Positions 44,391 to 55,765 of a DNA stretch of 64,000 nt are shown here, in pieces; position 1 is the stretch's first letter, and each line of letters opens with the position of its first letter. This stretch comes from Hyphomicrobiales bacterium (GTDB lineage Bacteria > Pseudomonadota > Alphaproteobacteria > Rhizobiales > Rhizobiaceae), in NCBI GenBank assembly GCA_017305935.1, contig JAFKJU010000013.1:124001-188000 (forward strand), given 5' to 3'. The translations under genes and the position numbers were made by a program. Below the pieces are notes generated by a model that did not search any database, had not been told where the DNA came from, and was given only the letters and a program-made list of their open reading frames with translations.

Positions 44391-45209
44391 TCAGCCTTTT
44401 GACCCCCGACGCGGCGACGAGAAGGAGCGGTCGCTTTCGGCAGCGATGAAATCGAGGATCTCGATCACTTCCTTGCACTCCACATATTCGTCGCGTATCG
44501 CCGCCGCATTGGCGCGCACGGCGCCTTCGGCTTCGAAGATCTGCTTGAAGGCGCGGCGAACCGTGTGGATCACCGATTTCTCGATGCCGGCACGGGTCAT
44601 GCCGACGACGTTCAGTCCGCCGAGAATGCCAGGATTGCCGTTCAGCATGCCATAGGGAATGACATCGTAATTGACGGCCGAGAGGCCGCCGATAAAGGCC
44701 TGGCGGCCGATCCGGGTAAACTGATGCACGGCGCAGCCGCCGCTGAGGATGGCGCGGTCGCCGACATGCACATGGCCAGCCAGCATGACATTGTTCGACA
44801 GGATGATATCGTCACCAAGCCGGCAATCATGCGCGACATGCGAATTGGCGAGGAACAGGCAGTTGTCGCCGACGCTGGTGATGCCGCCGCCGCCGACCGT
44901 GCCACTATTCATGGTCACGCCTTCTCGGATGGTGCAGCGCTCGCCGACGACCAGACGCGAATCCTCGCCCGCCTCGTGCAGGCTCTGCGACACGCCGCCG
45001 ACGACCGCCATCGGGAAGATGCGCGTGCCGCGGCCGATCTCTGTCAGGCCGGAAACCACCGCATTGGAGACGATTTCAACATCGTCGCCGAGCGTGACGC
45101 GCGCGCCGATATGACAGAACGGCCCGACGACGACGTTCTCGCCGATCGTCGCGCCGTCTTCGACGACCGCCAGCGGATGAATACGCGCCGTGGAGGCAAT
45201 GCCGCTCAT
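44391..45209 (-). CDS. lpxA: UDP-N-acetylglucosamine acyltransferase
   Basis: First committed enzyme of lipid A synthesis: transfers a 3-hydroxyacyl chain from ACP to UDP-GlcNAc. The left-handed beta helix of hexapeptide repeats runs from [17 protein letters not shown], with the catalytic histidine in [11 protein letters not shown] and the [19 protein letters not shown] block. The C-terminal third is the helical domain. Length is 272 residues. The start overlaps the fabZ stop by four bases (ATGA). Confidence 0.97.
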   Translation of the reverse strand: MSGIASTARIHPLAVVEDGATIGENVVVGPFCHIGARVTLGDDVEIVSNAVVSGLTEIGRGTRIFPMAVVGGVSQSLHEAGEDSRLVVGERCTIREGVTMNSGTVGGGGITSVGDNCLFLANSHVAHDCRLGDDIILSNNVMLAGHVHVGDRAILSGGCAVHQFTRIGRQAFIGGLSAVNYDVIPYGMLNGNPGILGGLNVVGMTRAGIEKSVIHTVRRAFKQIFEAEGAVRANAAAIRDEYVECKEVIEILDFIAAESDRSFSSPRRGSKG

Positions 45210-45673
45210 GCTTCGTCCTTATTCACGATCATCGCGCCGAAATCCGCTTCAGCCACCAAGGCCCCGTCCACCTTGGCATCGCAGTGGAATTTCCAGATAT
45301 TGCCGCGCTGCTTCTGCTTGGTGACGTGATATTCCACACGGTCCCCCGGCACGACAGGCTTGCGGAAACGGGCATTGTCGATGGTCATGAAGTAGACCAG
45401 ATTGCCGCTGCGGCCCTGCTTGCGGGCGCAGATGGCGCCGGCGGTCTGGGCCATGCCCTCGACCAGCAACACGCCCGGCATGATTGGCTGGCCGGGGAAA
45501 TGTCCGGTGAATTGCGGCTCGTTGGCCGTCACGTTCTTGATGCCGATGGCCGACTCGTCACCGTCGATCTCGATGATCTTGTCGACCAGCAGGAACGGAT
45601 AACGATGCGGCAGCAACTCCATGATTTCCAGGATTTCCGCGGAGGAAAGCTGCGCCTTCGTCGTTTCAGTCAT
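45206..45673 (-). CDS. fabZ: 3-hydroxyacyl-ACP dehydratase FabZ
   Basis: Hot-dog-fold dehydratase of fatty-acid elongation, which competes with LpxA and LpxD for 3-hydroxyacyl-ACP. The active-site histidine and the glutamate that follows are in [30 protein letters not shown] near the N-terminus is also diagnostic. Length is 155 residues from ATG 45673; the frame back to 45772 lies inside lpxD and is basic and unlike FabZ. It overlaps lpxD by eight bases and lpxA by four. Confidence 0.97.
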   Translation of the reverse strand: MTETTKAQLSSAEILEIMELLPHRYPFLLVDKIIEIDGDESAIGIKNVTANEPQFTGHFPGQPIMPGVLLVEGMAQTAGAICARKQGRSGNLVYFMTIDNARFRKPVVPGDRVEYHVTKQKQRGNIWKFHCDAKVDGALVAEADFGAMIVNKDEA

Positions 45674-46727
45674 TATCCTTCTCCGTCTTTTTCGCGCGGC
45701 TGCCGGACCGCGCCGCCACTTCCGCCATGTCGCGCAGGAAATCGCGCATCGGGCGCGCCGGGATGCCCCCATAGCGCTCGCCGGGCGGAACGTCGCCGAC
45801 GACGCCGCTCAACGCGGCGATCTGGGCCCCGTCGCCGATATGAATATGTCCGTTGATCGCCGCAGCACCGCCGATCATGACGCCGTCGCCGATGCGGGTG
45901 CTGCCGGCGATGCCGACCTTGGCGACGATGCCGCAGTGACGGCCGATACGCACATTGTGGCCGACCTGCACGAGGTTGTCGATCTTGGTGCCCTCACCGA
46001 TGACGGTGTCGTCCATGGCGCCGCGATCGATGGTCGTGTTGGCGCCGATTTCCACCTTGTCCTGGATGATGACGCGCCCGACCTGCACGATCTTGAGCAT
46101 GCCGCCCGGCCCCGGCGCATAACCGAAGCCATCCTGGCCAATGCGTGCCCCGTTATGAATGATGACGTCGTTGCCGAGATAGGCGCAGATAATGCTGGCG
46201 CCGCCGGCGATCACGCAATTGCGGCCGATTTTCACATGCGGGCCAATAATCGTGCCCGGGCCGATATGGCTGCCGGCGCCGATCGCCGCATCCGCGCCGA
46301 TCACCGCCATGGGCTCGATCGTCACGCCGTCCTCGATATGAGCGGAGGGATCGACGAAGGCGGCCGGCGAAATGCCGCTGCTGACCACGATCGGCTGCGG
46401 CAGCATAGCCTGCGGATGCAAAAGCGCACCGGCGCGCGCGAAGGCGGTGTTTGGCGCCGAGGTCAGCAGGACCGGAATATGGGAAGGAATTGCAGATTGC
46501 AGGGCCTTGTCGCACAGGATGGCGGACGCTGCACAACTCTGCAGCTCGGCCTTGCTGCGACGGGAGAGGATATAACAGATATCCCCTTCCCCTGCGCGCG
46601 AGATCGGGGCAACCGACCGGATCGGCCGGTTCGCCCATTCCCTATCGACAAGTTCCGCCCCAATTTTTTCAGCCAGAGCGCCAAGCGCAATGCCGTCGTG
46701 GGGCGGAAAGAATCGGTTGTGCTCCAT
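45666..46727 (-). CDS. lpxD: UDP-3-O-acylglucosamine N-acyltransferase
   Basis: Third enzyme of lipid A synthesis: adds the N-linked 3-hydroxyacyl chain. An N-terminal uridine-binding domain of about 100 residues is followed by hexapeptide repeats ([20 protein letters not shown] and on) and a short helical tail. The catalytic histidine sits in [18 protein letters not shown]. Length is 353 residues, standard. It is 50 bases after bamA; the gap holds a 7-bp inverted repeat, CCAGAAC/GTTCTGG (46739-46767), without a T tract. Confidence 0.97.
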   Translation of the reverse strand: MEHNRFFPPHDGIALGALAEKIGAELVDREWANRPIRSVAPISRAGEGDICYILSRRSKAELQSCAASAILCDKALQSAIPSHIPVLLTSAPNTAFARAGALLHPQAMLPQPIVVSSGISPAAFVDPSAHIEDGVTIEPMAVIGADAAIGAGSHIGPGTIIGPHVKIGRNCVIAGGASIICAYLGNDVIIHNGARIGQDGFGYAPGPGGMLKIVQVGRVIIQDKVEIGANTTIDRGAMDDTVIGEGTKIDNLVQVGHNVRIGRHCGIVAKVGIAGSTRIGDGVMIGGAAAINGHIHIGDGAQIAALSGVVGDVPPGERYGGIPARPMRDFLRDMAEVAARSGSRAKKTEKDND

Positions 46728-46777
46728 CAGCCGAGACTCCAGAACGTCCGTTTGATTGCAGTTCTGGAATGCAGCTA

Positions 46778-49120
46778 TCAGAACTGGTTCGCGATGCCAA
46801 AGCGGAAGCGCTGTTCCTCGTCGAAGTCTTCCTTGGCGACCGGAACGGCATAGTCGAAGCGCAGCGGACCGAAGGGAGAAGCCCAGATGATGCTGGCACC
46901 GACCGAGGCGCGCAGCGTCGAATCCGTACCATTGACGGCGCCGCCAAGCGGATCGACCTTGTTGCCGAACAGCGTACCGGCATCGGCGAAGACCGCGCCG
47001 CGCAGACCGATATCTTGCGGAATGCCGGGCATCGGGAAGCTGGCTTCCGCCGAGGCGTTGAAGTAGGTCGTGCCACCGAGCGGATCGCCATTGGCCATGC
47101 GGGGGCCGATACCGGTCGACTTGAAGCCACGGATCTGCTTGCCGCCGATCATGAACTGATCGAAAACGTTCAGCGTATCGTTGGTCGGGACGACGTAACC
47201 GCCGCCGACAGCCAACGATGCGATGATGTCGGCTTCATCCGAGACCGTATAGAACACGCGAGCACGCCCGCTGATCTTGTAAAATTCGGAGTCGCCGCCG
47301 AGACCGGCAAACTCATGCGTGATCGTGGCGAAGATGCCTTCATGCGGCAGCGTCGCATCGTCCAGCGTGTTGTAGGTCAACGTCTGCGAGACCGACGAGC
47401 TCGCCCAAGGACTGCCGTTGACCAGCGCGCGATAAGGTGCCGACAGGTTGTCGCCTACGGTATAATCGCCGCGGCCTTCGTATTCGTAACGACGATAGTT
47501 GTAGCGGAACGTCGTCGCCAGATCTTCGGTGATCGGCGCCGTCACGCGTAGCGTGAAGCCGGTTTCGCTATAGTCGTAGTAATCTTCACCCGAAGTGGTG
47601 TTGCGATAAATATCGAAACCGGCCGCCAAGCGATAACCAAGGAAATAGGGCTCGGTGAACGAGACGCTATAATTGCGCGCATTGTCCGCACCACCACCGG
47701 CGGCGACGCGAATATACTGGCCGCGGCCGAGGAAGTTCTTTTCCTCGACGGAAGCTTCGAGGATGAAGCCACCCTTGTTGCCGGTCGCGTAACCGGCGCC
47801 GATGCCGAACGAGCCGGTCGGCTGATCCTGCACGTCGACGATGACGACAACACGGTCTGCGGCGCTGCCCGGTGCGGTCGAGATCGACACGGACGAGAAA
47901 TAGCCGAGCGCATCCAGGCGGCGCTTGGCGCGCGTGATCATTTCCTGGTTGAACGCATCACCTTCGCTCATGTCGAATTCGCGGCGAATGACGTAATCGC
48001 GCGTGCGGGTGTTGCCGCGGATTTCGATGCGCTCGACATAGGCGCGTTCGCCCTGGTCGACCAGGTAGTCGACGGCGATGGTGTTGTTGCTGAAGTTGCG
48101 GTTGCCGCGCGGGGTGACGCGAGCAAACGGATAACCGGCATTGGCGACGCGCTTGGAGATGGCCTCCATCGTCTTTTGAACGTCCTTGGCCTTGTAGGTG
48201 TCGCCCGTACGGGACTCGACCAGGCCCTTCAGTTCTTCACCGCTGATGCCGTCGACCGTCGATTCGACGTTGATGTCACCGAAGGTGTAGCGCGCACCTT
48301 CCTCGACCGTGAAGGTGAGCTGATATTCGTTGGTTTCCGGGTTCAGCGTCGCATCCGACGAGACCACACGAAAATCCGGATATCCGTGATTGAAATAGAA
48401 CTGGCGAAGCGCTTCTTCGTCCGCGCGCAGCTTCTCGTCGCTATAGACGTCCTTGCGGGTCAGGAACGACAGGAAATTCGAACGCTTGGTATTGATCACG
48501 GCAGCAAGGCGGCCATTGCTGTAGGCTTGGTTGCCCACGAAATTGATGGCGGAGATCTTGGTGCGCTCGCCCTCGTTGATGACGAAAGCCAGGTTCACGC
48601 GGCCTTCGCCGACGGCAGCGGTCTGCGTCGTGACAGTGACGTCGCTACGACCGATGGCGGCATAGGCCTGCTTAATGGCATCGATATCTGCCTGGATCGT
48701 GGCGTCGTTGAACGCACCCTGCGGACGGGTCTGAACCACACCCGCCAGCTTGTCGTCCTTGATCTTATGGTTGCCGTTGAAGACGACCTGATTGACGATC
48801 TGGTTCTCGGATACGGTGACGACCAGCGAACTGCCTGAAACGCCGATGCGGACATCAGAGAAATAGCCGGTGCTATAAAGCTGGCGCACGGATTCATCGA
48901 CATCTGCGGGCGAGAAATTCTTGCCCGGTTCGATGGTGATGTTCGACCGCACGGCATCGGCGCCAATCCGGCTTGCACCCCGAACATCGATGCGCTTGAC
49001 GACCGCGGCTTGAGCATCGGTTACAGAAGCAAGCGTTACGACACCTGACCCCGTAGCGACAATACCAGCAGACAGCGCGACTGCCGATACTGCGTTCAAG
49101 AACTTTGAACCAGCCTTCAT
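46778..49120 (-). CDS. bamA: Outer-membrane assembly factor BamA
   Basis: Central component of the BAM complex, which folds beta-barrel proteins into the outer membrane. A signal peptide (residues 1-39, ending DAQA) is followed by five POTRA domains to about residue 430 (first one [17 protein letters not shown]) and a 16-strand barrel. The last residues RFGIANQF end in the phenylalanine expected of an outer-membrane barrel. Length is 780 residues from ATG 49120. The frame back to 49312 contains no signal peptide. The 206-base leader before it holds an 11-base-phased direct repeat (49285-49302), so it may have its own regulated promoter. Confidence 0.97.
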   Translation of the reverse strand: MKAGSKFLNAVSAVALSAGIVATGSGVVTLASVTDAQAAVVKRIDVRGASRIGADAVRSNITIEPGKNFSPADVDESVRQLYSTGYFSDVRIGVSGSSLVVTVSENQIVNQVVFNGNHKIKDDKLAGVVQTRPQGAFNDATIQADIDAIKQAYAAIGRSDVTVTTQTAAVGEGRVNLAFVINEGERTKISAINFVGNQAYSNGRLAAVINTKRSNFLSFLTRKDVYSDEKLRADEEALRQFYFNHGYPDFRVVSSDATLNPETNEYQLTFTVEEGARYTFGDINVESTVDGISGEELKGLVESRTGDTYKAKDVQKTMEAISKRVANAGYPFARVTPRGNRNFSNNTIAVDYLVDQGERAYVERIEIRGNTRTRDYVIRREFDMSEGDAFNQEMITRAKRRLDALGYFSSVSISTAPGSAADRVVVIVDVQDQPTGSFGIGAGYATGNKGGFILEASVEEKNFLGRGQYIRVAAGGGADNARNYSVSFTEPYFLGYRLAAGFDIYRNTTSGEDYYDYSETGFTLRVTAPITEDLATTFRYNYRRYEYEGRGDYTVGDNLSAPYRALVNGSPWASSSVSQTLTYNTLDDATLPHEGIFATITHEFAGLGGDSEFYKISGRARVFYTVSDEADIIASLAVGGGYVVPTNDTLNVFDQFMIGGKQIRGFKSTGIGPRMANGDPLGGTTYFNASAEASFPMPGIPQDIGLRGAVFADAGTLFGNKVDPLGGAVNGTDSTLRASVGASIIWASPFGPLRFDYAVPVAKEDFDEEQRFRFGIANQF

Positions 49121-49284
49121 TTCACTTCTTACCTTTTTTCTCGTCGTCCCCGAGAAGGTTTTATCCCCGACTCCGGTCACGTGTGTCGTTTTACCCGCTT
49201 TTCCCCTACAAGCAAGCCGGAGCGTTAATTTCTGTTTACTTCCTTTGCAAGCGTGGCCCAATCGCCACGTTCGCCTTGAATTAT

Positions 49285-49302
49285 CGTAAACAGTGCGTAA
49301 AC
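49285..49302. promoter_or_regulatory. Phased direct repeat upstream of bamA
   Basis: CGTAAAC occurs twice, at 49285-49291 and 49296-49302, exactly 11 bases apart (on the transcribed strand GTTTACG-CACT-GTTTACG). One-turn spacing is typical of OmpR/PhoB-family response regulator sites. It is 165 bases before the bamA start and just after the rseP stop. Confidence 0.4.
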
Positions 49303-49326
49303 GGCTTGCCAAAACCGAGCGAAGAG

Positions 49327-50451
49327 TTAACCGATCAGCGAGCTGATGTCGTTCCAGGTCGCGAACACCATGAGCGTCAGCACCATAGCCAAACCGATCC
49401 GGAATGCAATTTCCTGAGCGGCGGCGCCGACCGGTTTTCCCCGGATTGCTTCCACCGCATAAAAGACAAGATGTCCGCCGTCGAGCACCGGTACCGGCAT
49501 GAGATTGAGCAAGCCGATGGACACCGACAGCATCGCCGCCAATTGAAGAACCGCCGCCACGCCTAAAGTCGCCATCTGGCCCGAAGCTTGCGCCACGCGG
49601 ATCGGGCCGCCGAGCTGGTCGGCCTTCATACGGCCTGCGAAGAGGTTGCCGATATAGTCGAACGTGCCGGTAACGATATGCCAGCTCTGGACGACGCCCT
49701 CGCCGACTGCCTGCAGCGGCGTGAACGTCTGGGTGCGGAAATTGCCGCTTTCCTGGTTGGTGACGATGCCGATCAGGCCGAGCTCGACCTTGTTGCCGAA
49801 CTGATCCTCGATGGTCTCGCGCTTCGGCGTCATCTTCAGATCCTGCTTCACGCCGGCGCGTTCGACGGTGACGACGATCGGCATGTCCGGGCGGACGCTG
49901 ACATAGCGGCGCACATCGTCAAAGGTGACGACCCTGGTGCCGTCGATGGCAAGCAGCAGATCACCCGGCTGGATACCGGCCTCGGCGGCGGCACTTTCGG
50001 GCTTCACTTCGGCGACGACCGGATCGGCCACCTGCTTGCCGTAGATCCCGAAGAGCACGGCGAAGATGGCAATCGCCAGCAGGAAATTCGCAACCGGGCC
50101 GGCGGCAACCGTCAGTGCCCGCTTCCACAACTTCGCGCCGGCAAATGTGCGCTCGCGTTCGGTCGGGCTCAGGGTGGCAAGACGGGCCAGATCCGGTTTG
50201 CTGGAAGCATCCTCATCGCCGAGGAATTTGACATAGCCGCCAAGCGGAATCGCCGACAGCTTCCAGCGCGTGCCGCGCTTGTCGGTGAAACCGGCCAATT
50301 CCGGGCCGAAGCCGATGGAAAAGGCGACGATACCGATTCCCGACCATCGGCCGACCAGGTAATGGCCCATCTCATGCACAAAGACGAGCAGAGACAGGAC
50401 GAGGATGAACGGAACGATATATCCAAGGATCAGAGAAAGCATGACCGTCAT
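49327..50451 (-). CDS. rseP: Site-2 metalloprotease RseP
   Basis: Intramembrane zinc protease that cleaves anti-sigma factors or remnant signal peptides within the membrane. The zinc site HEMGH is at residues 26-30, and the third ligand lies in LMPVPVLDGGHL near the C-terminus. One PDZ domain is visible (about 125-200, with AGIQPGDLLLAIDG), where E. coli RseP has two. About four membrane helices, 374 residues. ATG 50442 is an alternative start. It lies 32 bases after cdsA. Confidence 0.95.
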   Translation of the reverse strand: MTVMLSLILGYIVPFILVLSLLVFVHEMGHYLVGRWSGIGIVAFSIGFGPELAGFTDKRGTRWKLSAIPLGGYVKFLGDEDASSKPDLARLATLSPTERERTFAGAKLWKRALTVAAGPVANFLLAIAIFAVLFGIYGKQVADPVVAEVKPESAAAEAGIQPGDLLLAIDGTRVVTFDDVRRYVSVRPDMPIVVTVERAGVKQDLKMTPKRETIEDQFGNKVELGLIGIVTNQESGNFRTQTFTPLQAVGEGVVQSWHIVTGTFDYIGNLFAGRMKADQLGGPIRVAQASGQMATLGVAAVLQLAAMLSVSIGLLNLMPVPVLDGGHLVFYAVEAIRGKPVGAAAQEIAFRIGLAMVLTLMVFATWNDISSLIG

Positions 50452-50483
50452 CTCGGGCTGAACGGGGAACCCCGTCTAACCCT

Positions 50484-51320
50484 TCACCGATTGAAAAGGA
50501 ACGCTCCGACGGACGACAGGCTGCCGTCACCGAGCACCGAAAACCATACCGCCAGAATGAAGGCGGCAAAGCAGGCGAAAACAAGTCCGTCGACCCGGTC
50601 CATGACTCCGCCATGACCGGGAATGATGCGTCCCGAATCCTTGACGCCGAAACGGCGCTTGATGAAGGATTCGAAGAGATCGCCGATCTGGCTGGATACC
50701 GACAGCATCAAGGCGATTGCCACCGTCCACAGCCCGACGCTGCCGGCGGCCGAATAGGAGGCGATCGCGCCGGCGATCACTCCGGCGGAGGCACCGCCGA
50801 TAGCGCCCGACCAGGTCTTGCCGGGCGATATGCGCGGCGCAAGCTTCGGCCCGCCGATGGCGCGGCCGACGAAATAGGCCAGGATATCGGTGCCCCAGAC
50901 GACGGCGAAAACGAACAGCATGGCCGCCAGGCCGATATGGTCGTCGTCGCGAATCGCGGCCAGCGACACGCAGGACAGGCCGGCATAAAGGATACCGCCG
51001 GGCAGCCACCAGGTGCCGGAACGGTTGAAGACGGTCAGAAGAACCGCCGTGAACACACAGCCGCCGAGCAGCGGGATCGCCAGATCCTCTGCGCCGAACA
51101 CGGTGTTGCCGGCAATCACGGCCAGCGCAAACCAGCCGAAGGCATTGCCGCCGACGACGCGCGACGCCAGACCGGTGATCGTCGACCACTCGGAATAGAT
51201 CAAAAGGCCGATGACGGCGCAGACGATGCGGAAAGCCGCCCCGCCCATCCAGGTCGCGCCCAGCACGATCACCGCCAGAACGATGGCGGAGACGATGCGC
51301 AGCTTGAGTTCCTGGCTCAT
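50484..51320 (-). CDS. cdsA: Phosphatidate cytidylyltransferase
   Basis: Makes CDP-diacylglycerol from phosphatidate and CTP, the precursor of all phospholipids here, including phosphatidylcholine through Pcs. About eight membrane helices. The family signature is complete near the C-terminus: [18 protein letters not shown] followed by MDRVD, which holds the two metal-binding aspartates. Length is 278 residues. The start overlaps the uppS stop as ATGA, so translation is coupled. Confidence 0.96.
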   Translation of the reverse strand: MSQELKLRIVSAIVLAVIVLGATWMGGAAFRIVCAVIGLLIYSEWSTITGLASRVVGGNAFGWFALAVIAGNTVFGAEDLAIPLLGGCVFTAVLLTVFNRSGTWWLPGGILYAGLSCVSLAAIRDDDHIGLAAMLFVFAVVWGTDILAYFVGRAIGGPKLAPRISPGKTWSGAIGGASAGVIAGAIASYSAAGSVGLWTVAIALMLSVSSQIGDLFESFIKRRFGVKDSGRIIPGHGGVMDRVDGLVFACFAAFILAVWFSVLGDGSLSSVGAFLFNR

Positions 51321-52063
51321 GGCGCCCCCGCTGCGAGCGTTTTCGTGGAAAGCCCGCCGAATCGCCGCTCGCGCGCCGCATATCTTTCAAGCGCCTTGTA
51401 AAACTGTTCACGGGTGAAATCCGGCCAATATTCCGGCACGAACAGCAGTTCCGAATAGGCGGCCTGCCAGAGCAGGAAATTGGACAGGCGCTCCTCGCCG
51501 CTGGTGCGGATGATGAGGTCGGGATCGGGAATGTCTGTGGTGTCCATGCGCCCGTTCAGCATTTCCGCGTCGATATCCTCCGGCCGCAGCGTGCCGGCGG
51601 CCACTTCGCGCGCCAGTTTGGCGGCGGCGCGGGCGATCTCGTCGCGGGCGCCGTAGTTGAAGGCGATCACCAGCGTCAGCGCCGTATTGTTGCGTGTTGT
51701 TTCTTCCGCTTCCAGGAGCAGTGGCAGAATGTCGCTGCGCAGGTTCTGGCGGTCGCCGATGACGCGGATGCGCACATTTTCGCGGTGCAGCTCTGCAAGA
51801 TCGCGGCGGATGAAGGCCCTGAGCAGGCCCATGAGGTCCGAGACCTCGGTTTCCGGGCGGCGCCAGTTCTCAGAGGAGAAGGCAAAAAGCGTCAGGAAGC
51901 GCACGCCGCAATCGCCTGCGGCGCGCACGACCTCGCGTACGGCTTCCACCCCTTTACGATGCCCCATCGTGCGCGGCAGGCCACGCTGATTCGCCCAGCG
52001 GCCATTCCCATCCATGATGATGGCCACATGCTCTGGCACGCTCGCTAGGTGAAGATCTGACAT
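51317..52063 (-). CDS. uppS: Undecaprenyl diphosphate synthase
   Basis: cis-Prenyltransferase that makes the C55 lipid carrier for peptidoglycan and other envelope polymers. The catalytic aspartate lies in [11 protein letters not shown] and the diphosphate-binding arginines in [18 protein letters not shown]. Length is 248 residues from ATG 52063. A frame back to 52099 adds 12 residues that no relative has. It lies 42 bases after frr and overlaps cdsA by four bases. Confidence 0.95.
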   Translation of the reverse strand: MSDLHLASVPEHVAIIMDGNGRWANQRGLPRTMGHRKGVEAVREVVRAAGDCGVRFLTLFAFSSENWRRPETEVSDLMGLLRAFIRRDLAELHRENVRIRVIGDRQNLRSDILPLLLEAEETTRNNTALTLVIAFNYGARDEIARAAAKLAREVAAGTLRPEDIDAEMLNGRMDTTDIPDPDLIIRTSGEERLSNFLLWQAAYSELLFVPEYWPDFTREQFYKALERYAARERRFGGLSTKTLAAGAP

Positions 52064-52105
52064 CGCCGGTCCGGTTTCTCGCAAGAGGGGAATCGCCAAG
52101 AGCAG

Positions 52106-52666
52106 TTAAACCTGCATGATTTCCTTTTCCTTATCGGCGAGCAAGCGGTCGATTTCCGAAATCGTCTCGTCCGTCATCTTCTGCACCTTGTCGGAGGTGG
52201 CGCGGCTTTCGTCCTGGCCGATGTCGCCGTCCTTCTCGGATTTCTTCAGCGAATCCATGCCGTCGCGGCGAACGTGGCGCACGGCGACCTTGGCCTTTTC
52301 GGCATAGTCATGGGCGACCTTGACCAGCGAGCGGCGGCGCTCCTCGTTGAGTTCCGGCAGCGGAATGCGCAGGTTCTGGCCGTCGATGATCGGGTTCAGG
52401 CCGAGATTGGCTTCGCGAATGGCGCGATCGACGGCGCCGACCATCGACTTGTCCCAGATGGAGACGCCGAGCATGCGTGGCTCGGGAACGGTGATATTGG
52501 CGACCTGGTTCAGCGGCACGCGCGAACCATAGGCTTCGACCATCACCGGATCGAGAACGTTGGCCGAGGCGCGGCCGGTGCGCAGCGAGGCGATATCGCT
52601 CTTGAACGCATTGATAGCGCCATCCATGCGGCGCTTCAGTTCTTTCAGATCAAAACCTGCACTCAT
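52106..52666 (-). CDS. frr: Ribosome recycling factor
   Basis: Splits post-termination ribosomes together with EF-G. The tRNA-shaped fold is recognised from [36 protein letters not shown] and [17 protein letters not shown]. Length is 186 residues from ATG 52666, standard; upstream in-frame codons are not family-like. It lies 60 bases after pyrH, in the usual frr-uppS order. Confidence 0.97.
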   Translation of the reverse strand: MSAGFDLKELKRRMDGAINAFKSDIASLRTGRASANVLDPVMVEAYGSRVPLNQVANITVPEPRMLGVSIWDKSMVGAVDRAIREANLGLNPIIDGQNLRIPLPELNEERRRSLVKVAHDYAEKAKVAVRHVRRDGMDSLKKSEKDGDIGQDESRATSDKVQKMTDETISEIDRLLADKEKEIMQV

Positions 52667-52726
52667 GTTCCTAACTCCCGTCTTATCCCTGCCCGTCCGT
52701 CGCGACACTGCACGCGAACGATCCCG

Positions 52727-53449
<723 letters not shown>

Positions 53450-53499
53450 GGTGGCTCCTTCATACGCAAGAAACGGCTGCTGGATGCCGGATACACGAA

Positions 53500-53525
53500 G
53501 GGCACCGCGTTGTCACGCGATGCCC
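53500..53525. other. Hairpin between tsf and pyrH
   Basis: GGGCACCGCG pairs with CGCGATGCCC around loop TTGTCA: nine base pairs with one mismatch. No T tract follows, so it is more likely an RNA processing or stability element than a terminator. Confidence 0.4.
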
Positions 53526-53554
53526 GATCTTTTCCCAAGAATGAGAAGGCTGGA

Positions 53555-54481
53555 TCAGCCCTTGGCGGCGGCAGCGACTTCAGCCGCGAAATCCGTCTCT
53601 TCCTTCTCGACGCCTTCGCCGAGCAGCAGGCGGGCCATGCCGGTGACTTCGATCGGCGCGCCGACAGCCTTTTCGGCTTCCTTGACGGCAGCCGCGACGG
53701 TCAGGTCGGGGTTGATGACGAAGGCCTGCGACAGCAGGGCGACTTCTTCGAAGAACTTGCGCATGCGGCCGTCGACCATCTTTTCGATGATGGCGTCCGG
53801 CTTGCCGGAAGCGCGCGACTGTTCGATGAAGACGTTGCGCTCGCGCTCGGCGACGGCGGCGTCGACTTCTTCGGCGCGCAGCGCCAGCGGGTTGGTGGCG
53901 GCGATGTGCATGGCAACCTGGCGGCCGATGGCGTTCAGGGCTTCCTTGTCGCCGGTCGACTTCAGCGCGACGAGAACGCCGAGCTTGCCGAGGCCATCGG
54001 CAACGCCGTTATGGATGTAGGTGGCGACGACGCCGTCTTCGACGGAGAGCGAGGCCGAACGGCGCAGGTTCATGTTTTCGCCGATGGTGGCGACGGCGTC
54101 CTTGATGGTGTCGCCGACCGGCTTGCCGCTGGCCGGATAGGCGGCGGCGGCAACGGCTTCGACGGAACCGTCGGTGCCAAGCGCAACCTGGGCGATGCCG
54201 CGAACCAGATCCTGGAAGGCGTCGTTACGGGCAACGAAGTCGGTTTCCGAGTTGACTTCGACGACAACGGCCTTGGTGCCATTGCTGGCGATGCCGACCA
54301 AGCCTTCGGCAGCAGTGCGGCCCGACTTCTTGTCGGCCTTGGCGATGCCCTTGGCGCGCAGCCAGTCGATGGCGGCTTCCATGTCGCCATTGGTTTCGGC
54401 CAGCGCCTTCTTGCAGTCCATCATGCCCGCGCCGGTCTTTTCGCGCAGGTCTTTCACCATTGCCGCTGTTACGTTGGTCAT
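53555..54481 (-). CDS. tsf: Elongation factor Ts
   Basis: Guanine-nucleotide exchange factor of EF-Tu. The N-terminal block [19 protein letters not shown] and the core [12 protein letters not shown], with the Asp-Phe pair that contacts EF-Tu, are present. Length is 308 residues from ATG 54481; upstream in-frame sequence runs into the repeat-rich gap and is not coding. It is preceded by a putative attenuator and a RIME-like repeat, and followed by pyrH. Confidence 0.97.
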   Translation of the reverse strand: MTNVTAAMVKDLREKTGAGMMDCKKALAETNGDMEAAIDWLRAKGIAKADKKSGRTAAEGLVGIASNGTKAVVVEVNSETDFVARNDAFQDLVRGIAQVALGTDGSVEAVAAAAYPASGKPVGDTIKDAVATIGENMNLRRSASLSVEDGVVATYIHNGVADGLGKLGVLVALKSTGDKEALNAIGRQVAMHIAATNPLALRAEEVDAAVAERERNVFIEQSRASGKPDAIIEKMVDGRMRKFFEEVALLSQAFVINPDLTVAAAVKEAEKAVGAPIEVTGMARLLLGEGVEKEETDFAAEVAAAAKG

Positions 54482-54620
54482 CTTTGCCTCTTTATCGGTT
54501 CGTCGGATGCGATCGCCGGAACACCGGCAGAAAGCAGCACCCGGATTGGGGAACGAAATGCACCCGGAAATGTGACAGCGTGATGAAGCTGCACCACGCT
54601 CGCCGCGCTGTTTTGTTCTG

Positions 54621-54666
54621 GCGCATTTCCGAACGGAAAATCGGTATCCACTTTTCCTGGAAATGC
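54621..54666. repeat. RIME-like intergenic palindromic repeat, copy 4
   Basis: GCGCATTTCC at the left and GGAAATGC at the right, with CGGAAAATCGG and CACTTTTCC inside. It is the closest relative of copy 1 and has the same layout as the right half of the 14016-14114 element. Confidence 0.6.
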
Positions 54667-54707
54667 TTCTCATTCACGACCCTGAACAGGGTCAGCCGCA
54701 GCGCGGT

Positions 54708-54751
54708 AAAAAAGCAAGGCCGCTCGAACCCATGGTCACAAACGGCCCTGC
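54708..54751 (-). terminator. Terminator or attenuator between rpsB and tsf
   Basis: On the minus strand GCAGGGCCG pairs with CGGCCTTGC (one G-T pair) around a 20-base loop and is followed by TTTTTT. It lies 55 bases after the rpsB stop. The long loop suggests partial termination. Confidence 0.55.
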
Positions 54752-54805
54752 CCGGTCTTCATGATGAAGGGCGGAACGCTTCCCGCGCCCCACCCTTGAC
54801 CGGCA

Positions 54806-55573
54806 TCAGGCGCCGGCTTCGTCTTCGAGCGTCGGCTCGGACGGCGCCTCGACGGAAGCGCCGATATCGTGGCCGGCCGCACCCTGCTGGCGGGCGATGC
54901 CGTCGATGGCAGCGCGGGCGATCAGGTCGCAGTAGAGAGCGATGGCGCGCGAGGCGTCGTCGTTGCCGGGAATGGCGTAGTCGATCTGGTCCGGATCGCA
55001 GTTCGAGTCGATGATGGCGACGACCGGGATGCCCAGGCGCTTGGCTTCATCGATGGCGATCTTTTCCTTGTTGGTGTCGATGATGAACATCAGGTCCGGA
55101 ACGCCGCCCATGTCGCGGATACCGCCGAGGGCCTTGTCGAGCTTCTGGCGCTCGCGCTCCAGGTTCAGGCGTTCCTTCTTGGAGTAGCCCGAGCCTTCCA
55201 AAGCCAGGATCTCGTCGAGCTTGCGCAGACGCTGGATCGAGTTCGAAATGGTCTTCCAGTTGGTCATCATGCCGCCGAGCCAGCGGGAATTGACGTAGTA
55301 CTGGGCCGAACGCTTGGCGCTATCGGCGATCAGTTCCGAAGCCTGGCGCTTGGTGCCGACGAACAGGACGCGGCCGCCGCGGGCGACGGTGTCGGACACG
55401 ACCTGCAGGGCGCGCGACAGCATCGGCACGGTCTGTGCCAGGTCGATGATGTGGATGTTGTTACGATCGCCAAAGATGTAGGGCTTCATCTTCGGGTTCC
55501 AGCGATGGGTCTGGTGACCGAAGTGAACACCAGCTTCCAGAAGCTGGCGCATGCTGAAATCAGGCAATGCCAT
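54806..55573 (-). CDS. rpsB: Ribosomal protein S2
   Basis: Small-subunit ribosomal protein. Diagnostic segments are [31 protein letters not shown] and [18 protein letters not shown]. Length is 255 residues with an acidic C-terminal extension of about 20 residues ending DEAGA, common in alphaproteobacteria. ATG 55573 has AAGGAG upstream; the longer frame is leader RNA. It is the first gene of the rpsB-tsf-pyrH-frr run. Confidence 0.98.
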   Translation of the reverse strand: MALPDFSMRQLLEAGVHFGHQTHRWNPKMKPYIFGDRNNIHIIDLAQTVPMLSRALQVVSDTVARGGRVLFVGTKRQASELIADSAKRSAQYYVNSRWLGGMMTNWKTISNSIQRLRKLDEILALEGSGYSKKERLNLERERQKLDKALGGIRDMGGVPDLMFIIDTNKEKIAIDEAKRLGIPVVAIIDSNCDPDQIDYAIPGNDDASRAIALYCDLIARAAIDGIARQQGAAGHDIGASVEAPSEPTLEDEAGA

Positions 55574-55698
55574 GCCTTTTTCTCCTTTTCCGGTTGAACC
55601 TTCGGGAAGCAAAACAGCCGTCCTTGTGGAACGGCCACCGGCGGAGCGGACCGGATTTCTCCCGGACAACCCCAAACTTCCCGTGTGGAATGCGGGTG

Positions 55699-55727
55699 GC
55701 CTTACAGGCGATTTGCCGAAAATGCAA
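55699..55727 (-). promoter_or_regulatory. Possible rpsB promoter
   Basis: On the minus strand TTGCAT (55727-55722) and TAAGGC (55704-55699) are 17 bases apart, about 125 bases before the rpsB start. The -35 is fair, the -10 weak, so this is only a candidate. Confidence 0.35.
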
Positions 55728-55765
55728 GCGCGGCCTTCGAAATTATGACAGCGCGCGCCGCTCAG

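Larger units (their letters stand above)
54482..54805. other. Structured rpsB-tsf intergenic region
   Basis: This 324-base gap has no gene. It holds a terminator-like hairpin with a T run (54708-54751), a perfect small hairpin GACCCTGAACAGGGTC (54678-54693), the RIME-like repeat at 54621-54666, and AGCGTG/CACGCT pairing near 54577-54600. Such structures could uncouple tsf from rpsB expression. Confidence 0.55.

Noticed and set aside
44603-45200. Short open frames inside lpxA, lpxD and bamA as nested genes
   Set aside because: They are out of frame with well-conserved genes, are dominated by Arg, Ser and Ala, and lack ribosome sites.
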